DNA of 64,000 nucleotides from Syngnathus acus (GCF_901709675.1 NC_051095.1:25490456-25554455), one strand, 5' to 3'; positions 53,136 to 60,538 are shown, counted from the first letter of the stretch. A program made the numbers and translations. The notes: generated from the letters alone by a model not told the origin.

Positions 53136-55678
53136 ACCAAAGGTTATTGATTATATTTTGATAAGCCATTAGTCGTCGATTAATTGCTTCACCCTTTAAA
53201 TTACACTTGTTTAACATCAAAATGACAGCAACGTGATGGTGTTAATTCTCTAATCCTGTATTCTCCATGGCCCTAACCCAGGGGTGGGCAAACTTTTTGA
53301 CTTGCGGGCCGAACTGGGTTCTAAATTTGGACCGGAGGGCCGAACCAGGAGCAGATGGATGTAGTGTTTGTGTGAAGTAATATAAACGACCTGTAAAGGT
53401 CATTGCATAAAAGGTTTTGGCCTTTAGTAGGTAGTAAAGCATGGATATTCAAAAAAAGTTTTTTGAAAACAAATGCATTTATTAACAGCATTAAAAAAAA
53501 AAAAAAAATTCACTAAAAAACTGCTATCAGTGATTCTCATAAAATACGACACTGTTATTATGAATAACAGTCTCCATCACTTCAGTGCCTGCAGGTCAGA
53601 TTAATGAAAGATGTTTATCTTATGAGATCACATCAAACTGCAAACATTCTGACCAAATATATCATCTTGAAGAATCGGTGAAAGCATACATCCAAATAAA
53701 GTAAGCAAAACGGCAACACGGTGAGGGGTATCTGAAAATCAGAGCAGAGTTTTAACTCACAAACACCTGGTAACAGAGGTGAGGAAACGGGACAGACTTC
53801 CTTAAAGTAAGCCTTAAGAACTTTACAGGTTAAGATTAGTCGCAAACAGGTGGTGCATCAATGTCCTTGAGCATCCTGCATTGTTTGAAAATGACAATGG
53901 TCGCTAGTTTCAATCCCTGCTATTTGTACAAATCATATTCAAAATGCATTTTTTTACAACAAACTTGAGAGCCTCCCCTTCATTTTCAGTGGGAACAGTG
54001 TTGTTGGTCTCCCACTTTTTTGCTAGTGCGTCATAGTCTGGAGTAAAATTTGTTGTGGCAATTCTTAGGAGAGATCCGAGGTGTTGGTCCGTTTACCTAG
54101 ATCTGTGACGGGTTGATGTTCATGTGGCTGAACGTCACGTCGCGTACGTCGAGCCAAATTTGCCTCTCTTTTTTAAACACTCGGCACTGTGTCCACCTTG
54201 CTTTTCCTTGGGCGACTCATTTTAATGGAAGGATTCCAGGGGAAGGTTTGTGGGTGGCTTTAGCATAAAACTGTATCTGAAAGCTCAGCGCGCGAATTAC
54301 AAGAATGCTGTCGTCACAGCCCATGCTCTAAAATCGGCACTGATACAAATAGAGCGCGAGTGCGCCATGTCCGTACTACTGAGTACGTACACGCACTTGT
54401 GAGTGTGCACCGAGCTTTCTGACACGGCTTCCGGTAGTAAATGCGCAGGCGAGCGGTTCCCCATCTACTGGGGAAGTCATTGCAGGCAAAATGACCAAAG
54501 AAAATGTTTAATAATACAATTTATTCATGGTTGGCGGGCCGGATTAAACGGTCCCGTGGGCCGGATGTGGCCCGCGGGCCGTAGTTTGCCCATAGCGGCC
54601 CTAACCTGTCACAAAGGCGGGTTTGGCAATATCATTGTTGTTTTTGCTTATATTGCTCCTTGTCTCCATGTCAGTCCTAAATGCCCTTGTGTTGTCCTTT
54701 TAGGTCCTAAGCAGTAAGCTGCTAGAACAAGAGACCCAATACCGTCAACTGAGTCAGGAGCAACTGGATAACTTTATTCTGGATATGAATACTGCCTATG
54801 CAAGACTGAAGGGAGTGGAGGAGGCCATAGACAGTAAGATTCTCTCAACGCAAGATTTGCACGGACAATATGAAATGATTGAATGATTTTTTTTTTATTC
54901 ACAAGGTCAGTGGGCCAGATTTAAAAATCCTGGTCTAAACATCTATATTGTTTGAGCTTGCCTCTACATCTTTACTAAGTTGTCTGCTATATACTTAATT
55001 GCATTTCAGGAGCCTCTGATGTTAGTGTCAGCCTTTGTTGCACCTGCACTGACATTTGTCATCTGTGCAGGCCATGTGGTTGCAGAGGAGGAGGCTCGAA
55101 AAGCTCATCAGCTGTGGCTCTCTGTGGAAGCGCTCAACTACACTTTAAAAACCGCTGATGCCGGTTCGCCCACTAAGCCATTGGAAGGCGCTGCTCAGGC
55201 TGTGCGAGACAGCTGCCATGACAATGAATTTGCTTTGGCTCTTGCTTCAGCCCTTCCACAAGAATCGCTGCAGCGTGGCGTGTACAGCGAGGCCTCTCTC
55301 CGAGCCCGCTTCCATGGTTTGCACTCACTCCTTCGCAGGGTTGCCCTTATTGATGAGTCTCACAACTCCTTGTACCAGTATTTCCTCTCCTACCTGCAAG
55401 CAGCACTTCTGCTTGAGGCAAAACAGCAAGCCCCGCCTGCCCACCTAAGCGCTGAAGATTTAGACCCTTTCAAGCTCCTTTCGTATGCCACCTACTGCAT
55501 AGAGCACGGTGATCTGGAGTTAGCCGCTAAATTGGTGAACCAACTGACAGGAGAGGCTCGGAGAGTGGCGGAGGACTGGCTGAATGAAGCCAGACTTACT
55601 CTGGAAACCAGGCAGGTGGTCAGTTTGTTGTCTGCTTATGCAAATGCAGTGGGGTTAGGAACAACCCAAGCTCCATAG
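31622..55678 (+). CDS. immt: MICOS complex subunit MIC60 (mitofilin)
   Basis: MIC60 is the core MICOS subunit of the mitochondrial inner membrane; it shapes crista junctions and contacts the outer membrane. Thirteen coding exons: 31622-31663, 32323-32390, 32460-32649, 32968-33112, 42833-42994, 43122-43255, 45383-45486, 48754-48889, 50880-51009, 51957-52180, 52261-52392, 54704-54833, 55071-55678. They total 2205 nt and 734 residues (human about 758). All introns are GT-AG and all phases agree. The N-terminus [14 protein letters not shown] and LQPCRHY is an Arg-rich targeting presequence. Residues about 38-62 ([20 protein letters not shown]) form the single membrane helix with its glycine motif. 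A low-complexity linker and a long coiled coil (about 200-500) follow. The C-terminal mitofilin domain contains [22 protein letters not shown] and [20 protein letters not shown]. The first half of the coiled coil and the linker diverge most from human. Nothing suggests loss of function. Confidence 0.97.
32323..32390 (+). CDS. immt: immt coding exon 2
   Basis: Acceptor CGTCTTAG, donor GTAATA. Encodes the end of the presequence with [12 protein letters not shown], comparable to LRPCRRYSTSG in mammals. The next intron is only 69 nt. Confidence 0.9.
32460..32649 (+). CDS. immt: immt coding exon 3 (membrane helix)
   Basis: Acceptor CCCATCAG, donor GTCAGG. Encodes the single membrane helix with [14 protein letters not shown] and the conserved [20 protein letters not shown]. 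Confidence 0.95.
32785..32813. repeat. (TTGA)n microsatellite in immt intron 3
   Basis: About seven TTGA units followed by TATCTTTATTTCGAACATCC, a possible retroposon 3' end. Confidence 0.8.
32968..33112 (+). CDS. immt: immt coding exon 4 (linker)
   Basis: Acceptor TATGTAG, donor GTAAGG. Encodes a Lys/Glu-rich linker ([20 protein letters not shown]) ending SLEG. Poorly conserved, but phases 0 and 1 match its neighbours. The start could be off by one base. Confidence 0.82.
33297..33423. repeat. Compound microsatellite (GTGC)n (ATAC)n (AC)n
   Basis: Three simple-repeat blocks run together at 33297-33330, 33331-33362 and 33363-33423, directly abutting the left end of the next DNA transposon. 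Confidence 0.9.
33424..35098. mobile_element. Expanded copy of the AAGTCGC DNA transposon in immt intron 4
   Basis: The left end CTGTATTTTTCGGATTAAAA with AGTCGCTCCGG matches 28203. The internal unit (AACCATCTGTGTCACTCC ... TTATTCCACAGGCCCATA) is repeated at about 33704, 34124, 34276, 34438, 34633 and 34757, more than in either other copy. The array contains two copies of a segment with the L2 3' end. No right end of the element was found before or after the L2 insertion. Confidence 0.7.
33891..35098. repeat. 1-kb tandem duplication including an L2 3' tail
   Basis: 33891-34095 and about 34895-35098 are nearly identical (starting TATATAACTATATTGCAGCG, through CCTTTATTATTCCCTCAATG, to TAAAAGATTTTAAAAAAG). 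They are offset by about 1004 bp. Both contain the junction of the DNA transposon with the L2 3' tail. The L2 therefore inserted before the segment was duplicated. Confidence 0.8.
34966..38560 (-). mobile_element. Nearly full-length L2-type LINE in immt intron 4
   Basis: Minus-strand order is 5' region (about 38560-38320), endonuclease, linker, reverse transcriptase, and 3' UTR ending at about 34966. It is the longest LINE in the window and of the same broad clade as 293-1963. It is opposite to immt, so its own signals are antisense to the host transcript. Confidence 0.8.
35300..38318 (-). pseudogene. L2-type LINE ORF2: endonuclease and reverse transcriptase, broken
   Basis: 38318-37428 encodes an apurinic-type endonuclease: [40 protein letters not shown] (metal-binding glutamate), [13 protein letters not shown] and [12 protein letters not shown]. 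37311-36649 encodes the linker ([20 protein letters not shown]). 36700-35300 is the [24 protein letters not shown] (motif A), [13 protein letters not shown] (motif B) and FSDDSAIVG (motif C). The RT frame is interrupted by only two TGA codons, at 36095-36097 and 35909-35911; the other joins need frameshifts. A functional protein is therefore not made, but decay is slight. Confidence 0.85.
38540..38726. repeat. 111-bp tandem duplication
   Basis: ATGAAAGATAACATACAGTA at 38542 and ATGAAAGACAACATACAACA at 38653 begin two similar units, each ending CAGCAAAAACATTTTCTT. They lie just beyond the 5' end of the L2 element. Confidence 0.75.
39032..39660 (-). mobile_element. Tc1-like transposon, one end only
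   Basis: The TIR CAGTGCCTTGCGAAAGTATT preceded by TA is at 39030-39051. The minus strand encodes the C-terminal half of a Tc1 transposase. The other TIR and N-terminal half are missing: at about 39660 the sequence changes abruptly to an unrelated repeat. Confidence 0.85.
39190..39660 (-). pseudogene. Tc1-type transposase, C-terminal half
   Basis: Visible are [20 protein letters not shown] (second catalytic aspartate) and [20 protein letters not shown] (catalytic glutamate), from the DDE domain of fish Tc1 transposases, which excise and insert at TA. The paired DNA-binding domain and first aspartate are missing upstream. The frame runs on into unrelated sequence ([18 protein letters not shown]), so the ORF start at 39707 is a chimera without meaning. 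Confidence 0.88.
39661..40060. repeat. GC-rich unclassified repeat fused to the Tc1 fragment
   Basis: Balanced, fairly GC-rich sequence (GAGGAGCCCACTGGGCAGTG; CCACACACCGGTGGGCCTGC; TCGCCGCGTGGAGGCACTAC) unlike the AT-rich flanks. It looks like a known dispersed repeat, perhaps part of an LTR element, but I cannot place it. Confidence 0.4.
40061..41850. other. immt intron 4, unclassified
   Basis: AT-rich sequence. 40200-41150 has weak LINE-like minus-strand frames ([20 protein letters not shown]) that I cannot confirm. No immt exon found. Confidence 0.3.
41860..42190 (+). mobile_element. RTE-like LINE C-terminal fragment
   Basis: One frame reads [20 protein letters not shown], resembling the basic tail (LPGRRRRGRPKTRW) common in RTE-type and related fish LINE proteins. 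Short, frameshifted and non-functional. Confidence 0.5.
42191..42832. other. immt intron 4, 3' part
   Basis: No repeat recognised; ends in the TTTCTGTCTAG acceptor of exon 5. Confidence 0.35.
42833..42994 (+). CDS. immt: immt coding exon 5
   Basis: Acceptor TTCTGTCTAG, donor GTAAGC. Encodes a linker and [20 protein letters not shown], close to RERPPEEVAARLAQQEKQEQ in mammals. Confidence 0.93.
43122..43255 (+). CDS. immt: immt coding exon 6
   Basis: Acceptor TTGTTCAG, donor GTACAC. Encodes [20 protein letters not shown], start of the coiled coil, matching TLQAIAAQNAAVQAVNAHS. Confidence 0.92.
43450..45091 (+). mobile_element. pogo-like transposon copy 2 (TATAAGACGAC family) in immt intron 6
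   Basis: Left end GTATTGGCCCTAATATAAGA; right end TCTTATATTCGGGCCAATAC then GGTA. Sequence near 44860-45050 matches 2950-3110 in reverse, and 43500-43545 matches about 3750-3800. The ORF region of copy 1 is replaced by other sequence, including C/A-rich repeats (43990-44100) and a hAT insertion. Confidence 0.65.
44301..44627. mobile_element. hAT MITE with perfect 8-bp target duplication
   Basis: Ends CAGGGGTGTCAAACTCATTT and GCGTTTGACACCTGTG; CCCTATAC flanks at 44293-44300 and 44628-44635. Interior GCGGGCC/GGCCCGC words are typical of this fish hAT type. No ORF. Confidence 0.92.
45383..45486 (+). CDS. immt: immt coding exon 7
   Basis: Acceptor CTTATTCAG, donor GTAAGC. Encodes [20 protein letters not shown], comparable to KKSAQWRTVEGALKERRKA. 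Confidence 0.92.
45841..47204. mobile_element. MITE (AAGGCGCACC family) with internal tandem array
   Basis: Inverted ends TACCGTATTTTCCGCCCTAA and TTAGGGCGGAAAATACGGTA are perfect over 20 bp. The interior is dominated by a 251-bp tandem repeat (46100 to about 47010). A diverged relative sits in slbp intron 2. No coding sequence is evident. Confidence 0.85.
46100..47010. repeat. 251-bp tandem array, about 3.6 units
   Basis: CTATTTCAT words mark unit starts at 46100, 46351, 46602 and 46853, an exact 251-bp spacing. Units 2 to 4 are nearly identical (single-base changes such as TTAGATCG/TTAAATCG); unit 1 is more diverged. Each contains ATCTACGGATCGATATGGAA and two GAGGCTC(A/G)TGGGA words. Confidence 0.9.
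47205..47590. other. immt intron 7, unclassified
   Basis: AT-rich; no repeat recognised. Confidence 0.3.
47591..48000. repeat. Second copy of the unnamed repeat at 5.2 kb, rearranged
   Basis: 47813-48000 is in the same orientation as 5160-5330, while 47620-47690 matches 5330-5395 inverted and lies on the other side. The two halves are therefore arranged differently in the two copies. Confidence 0.5.
48001..48753. other. immt intron 7, 3' part
   Basis: AT-rich, unclassified; ends in the TCTTATCGTAG acceptor of exon 8. Confidence 0.35.
48754..48889 (+). CDS. immt: immt coding exon 8
   Basis: Acceptor ATCGTAG, donor GTAAGG. Encodes [20 protein letters not shown] and [14 protein letters not shown], matching the human MKSVIENAKKKEV ... 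MIVDLDNVVKK region. Confidence 0.93.
48890..49644. other. immt intron 8, 5' part
   Basis: Unclassified AT-rich sequence without exon signals. Confidence 0.35.
49646..50778. mobile_element. MITE (TATAATGCGC family) in immt intron 8
   Basis: Ends ACCGTTTTTCCATGTATAAT and GCATTATACATGGAAAAAAA with CCGT. In reverse orientation its interior matches the copy at 10936-12222 but lacks the SINE2 fragment found there. Confidence 0.8.
50880..51009 (+). CDS. immt: immt coding exon 9
   Basis: Acceptor TTGGATAG, donor GTAAGC. Encodes [20 protein letters not shown] and [12 protein letters not shown]; human has [20 protein letters not shown] and ITPEVLPGWKG. Confidence 0.95.
51211..51671. mobile_element. 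Tigger-like MITE in immt intron 9
   Basis: Ends CAGTTAAGCCTCACTTTTAC and ACGTAAAATCGAGGCTTAGC then TG, flanked by TA (51209-51210, 51672-51673). 461 bp, non-coding; a different Tigger subfamily from 5692-6383. Confidence 0.82.
51957..52180 (+). CDS. immt: immt coding exon 10
   Basis: Acceptor GTGTGTTAG, donor GTACCA. Encodes [20 protein letters not shown] and [20 protein letters not shown], among the most conserved parts of MIC60, then more coiled coil. Confidence 0.97.
52261..52392 (+). CDS. immt: immt coding exon 11
   Basis: Acceptor TTTCTTTAG, donor GTTATT; preceding intron 80 nt. Encodes [20 protein letters not shown] and [16 protein letters not shown]. Confidence 0.96.
52641..52717. 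repeat. (AC)n microsatellite in immt intron 11
   Basis: ACGC units followed by about 37 AC dinucleotides. Confidence 0.92.
53085..53136. repeat. (ATTG)n microsatellite in immt intron 11
   Basis: About 13 ATTG units. Confidence 0.92.
53279..54598. mobile_element. hAT element in immt intron 11
   Basis: Left end CAGGGGTGGGCAAACTTTTT; right end CGTAGTTTGCCCATAGCGG, slightly decayed. CCCTAACC flanks both sides (53271-53278, 54599-54606). Terminal GGGCCGGA/GGCCCGCGGGCC words occur near both ends. 1320 bp without a recognisable transposase. Confidence 0.88.
54704..54833 (+). CDS. immt: immt coding exon 12
   Basis: Acceptor CCTTTTAG, donor GTAAGA. Encodes [20 protein letters not shown] and KGVEEAID; human has LSQEQVDNFTLDINTAYARL. 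Confidence 0.96.
55071..55678 (+). CDS. immt: immt coding exon 13 (mitofilin domain) and stop
   Basis: Acceptor CTGTGCAG; TAG at 55676-55678. Encodes the C-terminal domain with [56 protein letters not shown] and [20 protein letters not shown], ending TTQAP. Confidence 0.98.
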
Positions 55679-56043
55679 GCTTACCGTCTGACTAAAAAGA
55701 AGGACACTTCCATTAAAAAGTATCAAATAATTTCCTTTGCCACGCTCGAAAAGTAATAGCTTGCGTTTTGCGTAGGGGACAGATTTTCAGTAGTGTGAGC
55801 ACACATAAACCTAATGATGGGTGTTCACTCATGGGTTGTTTAAAAACACTGTCACAATGATTATTCAACAAACAAATAACTGATATACCCACTCAGTCTG
55901 GTGTTATCTGTATAAACCCACTTGAACCAGGTATTTATTTTTGGCATCTTTAATTTGTTTTTTTGCTCAAGAAATTGTAATTCATAAAAATGTCATATGA
56001 GCAATGTGTTTGCATTTTATTTTTGTCAATAATGCACTTCGCA

Positions 56044-56049
56044 AATAAA
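56044..56049 (+). terminator. Candidate immt polyadenylation signal
   Basis: AATAAA about 370 bp after the stop codon, in unique AT-rich sequence, preceded by TTTTGTCAATAATGCACTTC. Confidence 0.5.
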
Positions 56050-57240
56050 TCATGAATAACAGGTGGAATTTGTTATTCTTTTTCTTCCTGGATTTCATAA
56101 AAAACATGATCATGCCAACTAGTACAGTTTTCTTTTTTTTAGATTTAACACAATTAAGTATTGTATACGTATGGCGAGAGACTGGTAAAATTATTCATAA
56201 AAACACATCTGCAATCTTCACGTTTTTTGAGATCCACAAATACATTTGTGAATTTACAGTTATTTTTATTACGTGACCATGTATGATATGTAAATGTTTA
56301 ATTCTGTGTGTGAATTGTCAAATATGAGTTTGTGGCATAACGTACACGCATTTATTTTAACACAGACATCACGCAGTTTCAAGAGAATACAGGCTCAGAT
56401 ATTTGTGTTGAAAGGCCATCCCTCGTCCGTCCGCAAGAAGGCAGTATTTCTGTCTCCATTGAATTAGAGTGAGTCATCTCCCGTTTGTCGTTTAATTAAA
56501 AATTGGCAAATGAAAAACAGAAAACAAGCCAAATTTATGTGTATAATGGGGGATTTGTGTTCACTGCATTCTACTAAGAGCTTGTGCTGATATTCTGAGA
56601 AGTTTTCACAAACTAACACCGTTTCAACCCTAAACAATTACAAAAGAAATGAAAATGTATCCTGCTGCCATCAGGCTGAAAATTCATTTCAACACCTTTT
56701 ATCCTGTTCCACGTCACGGGTGATGCTGGAGCTATGAAAGGAAATCTGTGCCATCAGATTTTGAATCTGAATATGTACTTTGAATCTGAATTTATAAGAC
56801 TGAAATTCCCAACACTGATTTTTCTTACCATCGATATTCAACATTTAAGAAAAAATTCAGCTTTTAAAAATTCTACTGCAAAAAAAATTGTCGCAAAAAT
56901 GTAGCTTAAAAAAAATTCGTCTGCCAAAAAAAAATCAGCTTAAAAAATTCAGCTTGAAAAAATTCGCCTGCAAAAAAAAAAAAATCAGCTGCAAAATTCA
57001 GAAACAACGTTCAGGCACCCAAGGAGAAGCAATAGGATCCCAGTCTCTGTTCAAGTAATTTCCAACCAATCAAGTTTTGCTCCACTGGTCACGTGTCACT
57101 GCAACGCTTTAAAAAAATAAAAATAAAACACTAATATAGCTGAAGCAAGTATACAGCATTGGTATACAACAATGAACAAAGTACAAATTACATGTTTTGG
57201 ACGTAAGTGATATATCACTTACATCCAAAAAATGTATATG
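56050..57240. other. Intergenic sequence downstream of immt
   Basis: No gene seen. 56840-57000 is a degenerate short tandem repeat built from AAAAAATTCAGCTTGAAAAA- and AAAAAATTCGCCTGC-like words. Confidence 0.45.
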
Positions 57241-57242
57241 AC

Positions 57243-57838
57243 GTACTACCATGATCTCCAGCTCTGCTCTTCCACGTTGAGAGGAGCCAGATGAGGTGGC
57301 TCGGGCATCTCATCAAGATGCCTCCCCGGAGAGGTGTTCCGGGCATACCCCACCGGCAGGAGAACCCGTGGACGACCCAGGACGCGCTGGAGAGACTGTC
57401 TCCCAGCTGGCCTGGGAACGCCTTGGGGATCCCTTGGGATGATTAAAGATTAAAAGATTAAAGTCCCAATGATTGTCACACACACATCTGGGTGTGGCGA
57501 AGTTTGTCCTCTGCATTTAACCCATCCCCATGTGATTTTAATCCATCCCCTGGGGGAGAGGGGAGCAGTGAGCAGCAGCGGTGCCGCGCTCGGGAATCAT
57601 TTGGTGATCTAACCCCCCAATTCAAACCCTTAATGCTGAGTGCCAAGCAGGGAGGCAATGGGTCCCATTTTCATAGTCTTTTGTATGACCCGGCTGGGGT
57701 TGGAACCCACAACCTTCCAGTCTCAGGGCGGACACTCTACCACTAGGCCCACTGAGCTGGACGAAGTGGCTGGGGAGAGGGAGGTCTGGGCGTCCCTCCT
57801 AAAGCTGCTGCCCCTGCGACCCGACCCCGGATGGATGG
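57243..57838 (+). mobile_element. LINE 3'-end fragment split by SINE2
   Basis: 57243-57432 encodes SQMRWLGHLIKMPPRRGVPG and a basic, Pro-rich tail. 57757-57838 continues LDEVAGEREVWASLLKLLPL before a GGATGGATG 3' tail. The two parts are consecutive in this common fish LINE type and read on across the SINE2 at 57443-57756. Confidence 0.65.
57443..57756 (-). mobile_element. tRNA-derived SINE2, reverse orientation
   Basis: Minus-strand head GCCTAGTGGTAGAGTGTCCG and GGTTGTGGGTTCCAACCCC, body with GGGACCCATTGCCTCCC in reverse, and a tail of TTAATC/TTTAATC units (57440-57464). It interrupts a LINE 3' end. Confidence 0.82.
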
Positions 57839-57839
57839 A

Positions 57840-58890
57840 TGAATGGTCGTTCCAAAAAGTTGCAGAGTGTGTCCGGATCCATATGAGGTGCTGGACCACT
57901 GCAACGCAACGCCCGACCGCGCTAAACAACATCACGACGTCATGTCTGTTAATACGAGGCGATGCGGTGAATCTGTTTGCTCCATTTGCAGTTTCTGTTC
58001 ATAAGTTTGAAAAGTAGTTATTACTTGGACAATGACCGATTTATTAAAAAGCTGCTACGCTAAACTCTTATTTAAGTGGTGCCTGTGAAAAATGGCTCGC
58101 TGGAGCTGCATTAGCAAGTGTAACAAGCTCGGCCAATGCGTTCACGTGGGGCCGTTCTGGGAGATCACCTGCTTAGCCTCTCACTACATACTTTTGTATT
58201 TCTTCCTGCATTTGCCCAGATTCGGGTTCTTTCTCACGCAATAGGACAAATATGTTATGCTGAAACCAATATGTCCATAGCTGATTTATTATTAAATTCC
58301 AGAGGGTTTTATTTTGCATGTTTTTATCTTGCTTCATCTTGTTTGTAGAGCTGAAAGTTCAAAATAAATTATTAATATTTTGGGCATAGTCAGGCATGTT
58401 TAATAAGCTTGAATTTGTAGGGGTTTTTTTGAAAAAAGATTGTTGGATTTGGTCCACAATTTGGGAAGCGCACTATCCGCGCCTCACGGCAAGAGCCCCA
58501 GCTAATCACCTGTTATCCAATTCACTCACTGCGTGCTCGTTTTATTTCTTCAGTTTTTAGGACAAGAATAAGACACTAAAACAAAACTGTGGGTCATTGC
58601 GTCGCTGTGCCCTGCTGGCATATTGAGATTCAAAGTCTAATGGCACAGATTTACTTCCATACTATCCCAGCTAATCGACAAAAGGCCAAATACCCCATTA
58701 ACTGGTCGCCACAATAAGCCATACGCACACCGTCATGGGCAGAAATTGATCCCACTCTGTCCGCACTTAAAGGCAGGCGAGTGTACCCCACACTATCAGC
58801 GACAAAACTGAATACTCCCAATCATAATTTGGTAAATGTGGAGAGCTGAGGCTTCGTGGCCGTTTGTCTACCGTCGATCATCGGACACAA
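57840..58890. other. Intergenic, unclassified
   Basis: No gene or firm repeat call. The last part (58700-58890) is probably the 5' region of the LINE whose ORF1 follows. Confidence 0.35.
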
Positions 58891-58893
58891 AGT

Positions 58894-59656
58894 ATGGCTG
58901 CGGATCAAGAGGTTTGTACGGCTTCGTGCACCAACTGCACCCTTCTCTTAGAGAGGTTGTCCCTGCTAGAGGGACGTGTCCGCCAGTTAGCAGAATTGCG
59001 CGATAACAGTAGATGTGGCGGACACAGACGCGGACTGTAGTCAGCCCGCTAGCCCAGTTAGCATTAGCCCCAAGCGGCTTGCTAATCGTGATGAGCCAGG
59101 TAAGACGCATAGCCGTCCAAAGTCATCTCGGTCTACTGGCCCTCGCACTTTGGTCATAGGTGACTCCATTACCCGAAATATTACGCTTAAAAATCCAGCC
59201 ACGGTAATGTGTATTCCTGGGGGCAGAGCACCCGACATAGAAGCTAATCTTAGGGAGCTGACTCGCAATAGGTCTAGTCAACAGCGTAGTTCCAACAACA
59301 CTAGCTACTCGGACATAGTGATACACGTCGGCTCCAATGATATTTGGATGAGACAATCAGAGATCACAAAGAAAAAGATAGCGAGGACTTGTGATCTCGC
59401 CAGAAAGATGAGTCAGCATCGAGTATTTGTCTCTGGCCCCCTGCCTGGGAGAGGCACTGATGAGAGGTTTAGTAGATTAGTCTCCCTTAATCGATGGATG
59501 GCTGGGTTCTGTAAAAAGCAGGGACTGTATTTTATAGATAACTGGCCCTCCTTCTGGGGCCGCCCCGACCTGCTGAGGAAGGACGGCCTTCGCCCTAACC
59601 GTGAAGGCGCCTTCACTCTTTCTAGGAATATAGATTACTGTTTGAGCCACTCATGA
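58894..59656 (+). pseudogene. L2-type LINE ORF1 with SGNH esterase domain, frameshifted
   Basis: ATG at 58894 begins MAADQEVCTASCTNCTLLLE and a short coiled coil (LERLSLLEGRVRQLAELR). A frameshift near 59010 moves to a frame that stays open to 59656. That frame has TLVIGDSITRN (block I, nucleophile serine), VIHVGSNDIW (block III) and DGLRPNREGAF (block V). In active SGNH esterases block V is DGLHPN-like with a catalytic histidine; here that residue is arginine. ORF1 esterases occur in L2/CR1-type LINEs, where their role in retrotransposition is not settled. Frameshift and lost histidine both indicate a dead copy. Confidence 0.8.
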
Positions 59657-60069
59657 CAGGTCACTTTAGAGCAGGCCGGGGCACAGGTGATTAGACCACC
59701 TGTTAGGATGGGTTTGGAGTCTGTTAAGCTAAAGTTAACTAGCGCTAGGCTAGATCCAGCATGCACATAGCTCCTTGTGTAGACTAGAGCGTGACAGTTT
59801 GAATAGTGCTACAGTACACATAAACACAATTTCTACTGGGGTAGTAGACAAATCCAATCACCCCACCCCGACCGGTTTTGCTGATGAAACGGTGCCTGTT
59901 TCAGATAATTTTACATGTGTAACAAATATTTAGTATCAAATTCCCACGGTCGTATCGTCCCACCGCGCTAATAAACATTTGAGAGGTGATGTCAGGCCTA
60001 GAGAACACAACCTTACTCGCATCTCGTTTAAAAATCCTTCGATAGATACGCACCCTGATCGACCGATTA

Positions 60070-60420
60070 CACTTAAACTCGGTTTTATGAATATTAGATC
60101 GCTTCATACGAAAGCAGTTCTCATTAATGACCTCATCACGGAACATAATCTAAACCAGGGGTCACCAACTCCGGTCCTCAAGGGCGCCAATCCAGCCTGT
60201 TTTAGGTGCAGCCCTGCAACAACACACCTGATTCAAATGATCAGCTCATCAGCAAGCTCTATTAAGGCTGATAGCGATCCTGATTATTTGAATCAGGTGT
60301 GTTGCAGGGGGGATACATCTAAAACAGGCTGGATTGGCGCCCTTGAGGACCGGAGTTGGTGACCCCTGATCTAAACGTTTTTGGTCTTTGCGAGACCTGG
60401 TTAAAACCTAATGAACTGCT
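60070..60420 (+). pseudogene. LINE ORF2 endonuclease start, interrupted by a foldback hAT
   Basis: KLGFMNIRSLHTKAVLINDL and ITEHNLN (to 60155), resumed after 60376 as VFGLCETWLKPNELLPP, is the N-terminus of an L2-type apurinic endonuclease (N-IRSL and E-TWL motifs). It follows ORF1 by about 400 bp as expected. The rest of ORF2 is absent: at about 60425 a different repeat begins. Confidence 0.75.
60156..60368. mobile_element. Foldback hAT MITE inside the LINE endonuclease
   Basis: 213 bp with arms CAGGGGTCACCAACTCCGGT and ACCGGAGTTGGTGACCCCTG pairing over about 90 bp. A perfect 8-bp duplication, ATCTAAAC, is at 60148-60155 and 60369-60376. Similar in design but not sequence to 13356-13556. 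Removing it restores the endonuclease reading frame. Confidence 0.93.
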
Positions 60421-60429
60421 GCCGCCTGT

Positions 60430-60538
60430 TTTTTGAACATTTTTGAAATAATTCATATATAAGTCGCTCCTCAGTATAAGTCGCCCCCCCACCCAAACTA
60501 TGAAAAAAACCGCGACTTATAGTCCGAAAATTACGGTA
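60430..60538. mobile_element. AAGTCGC-family DNA transposon, right-end fragment
   Basis: TATAAGTCGCTCCTCAGTAT, AAGTCGCCCCCCCACCC and the terminal CGACTTATAGTCCGAAAATT with ACGGTA match 2800-2880 and 29300-29406. The left part is missing. Confidence 0.8.

Noticed and set aside
54980-55070. In-frame extension upstream of immt exon 13
   Set aside because: The MIC60 homology begins exactly after the CTGTGCAG acceptor, and the upstream residues are intron read-through.
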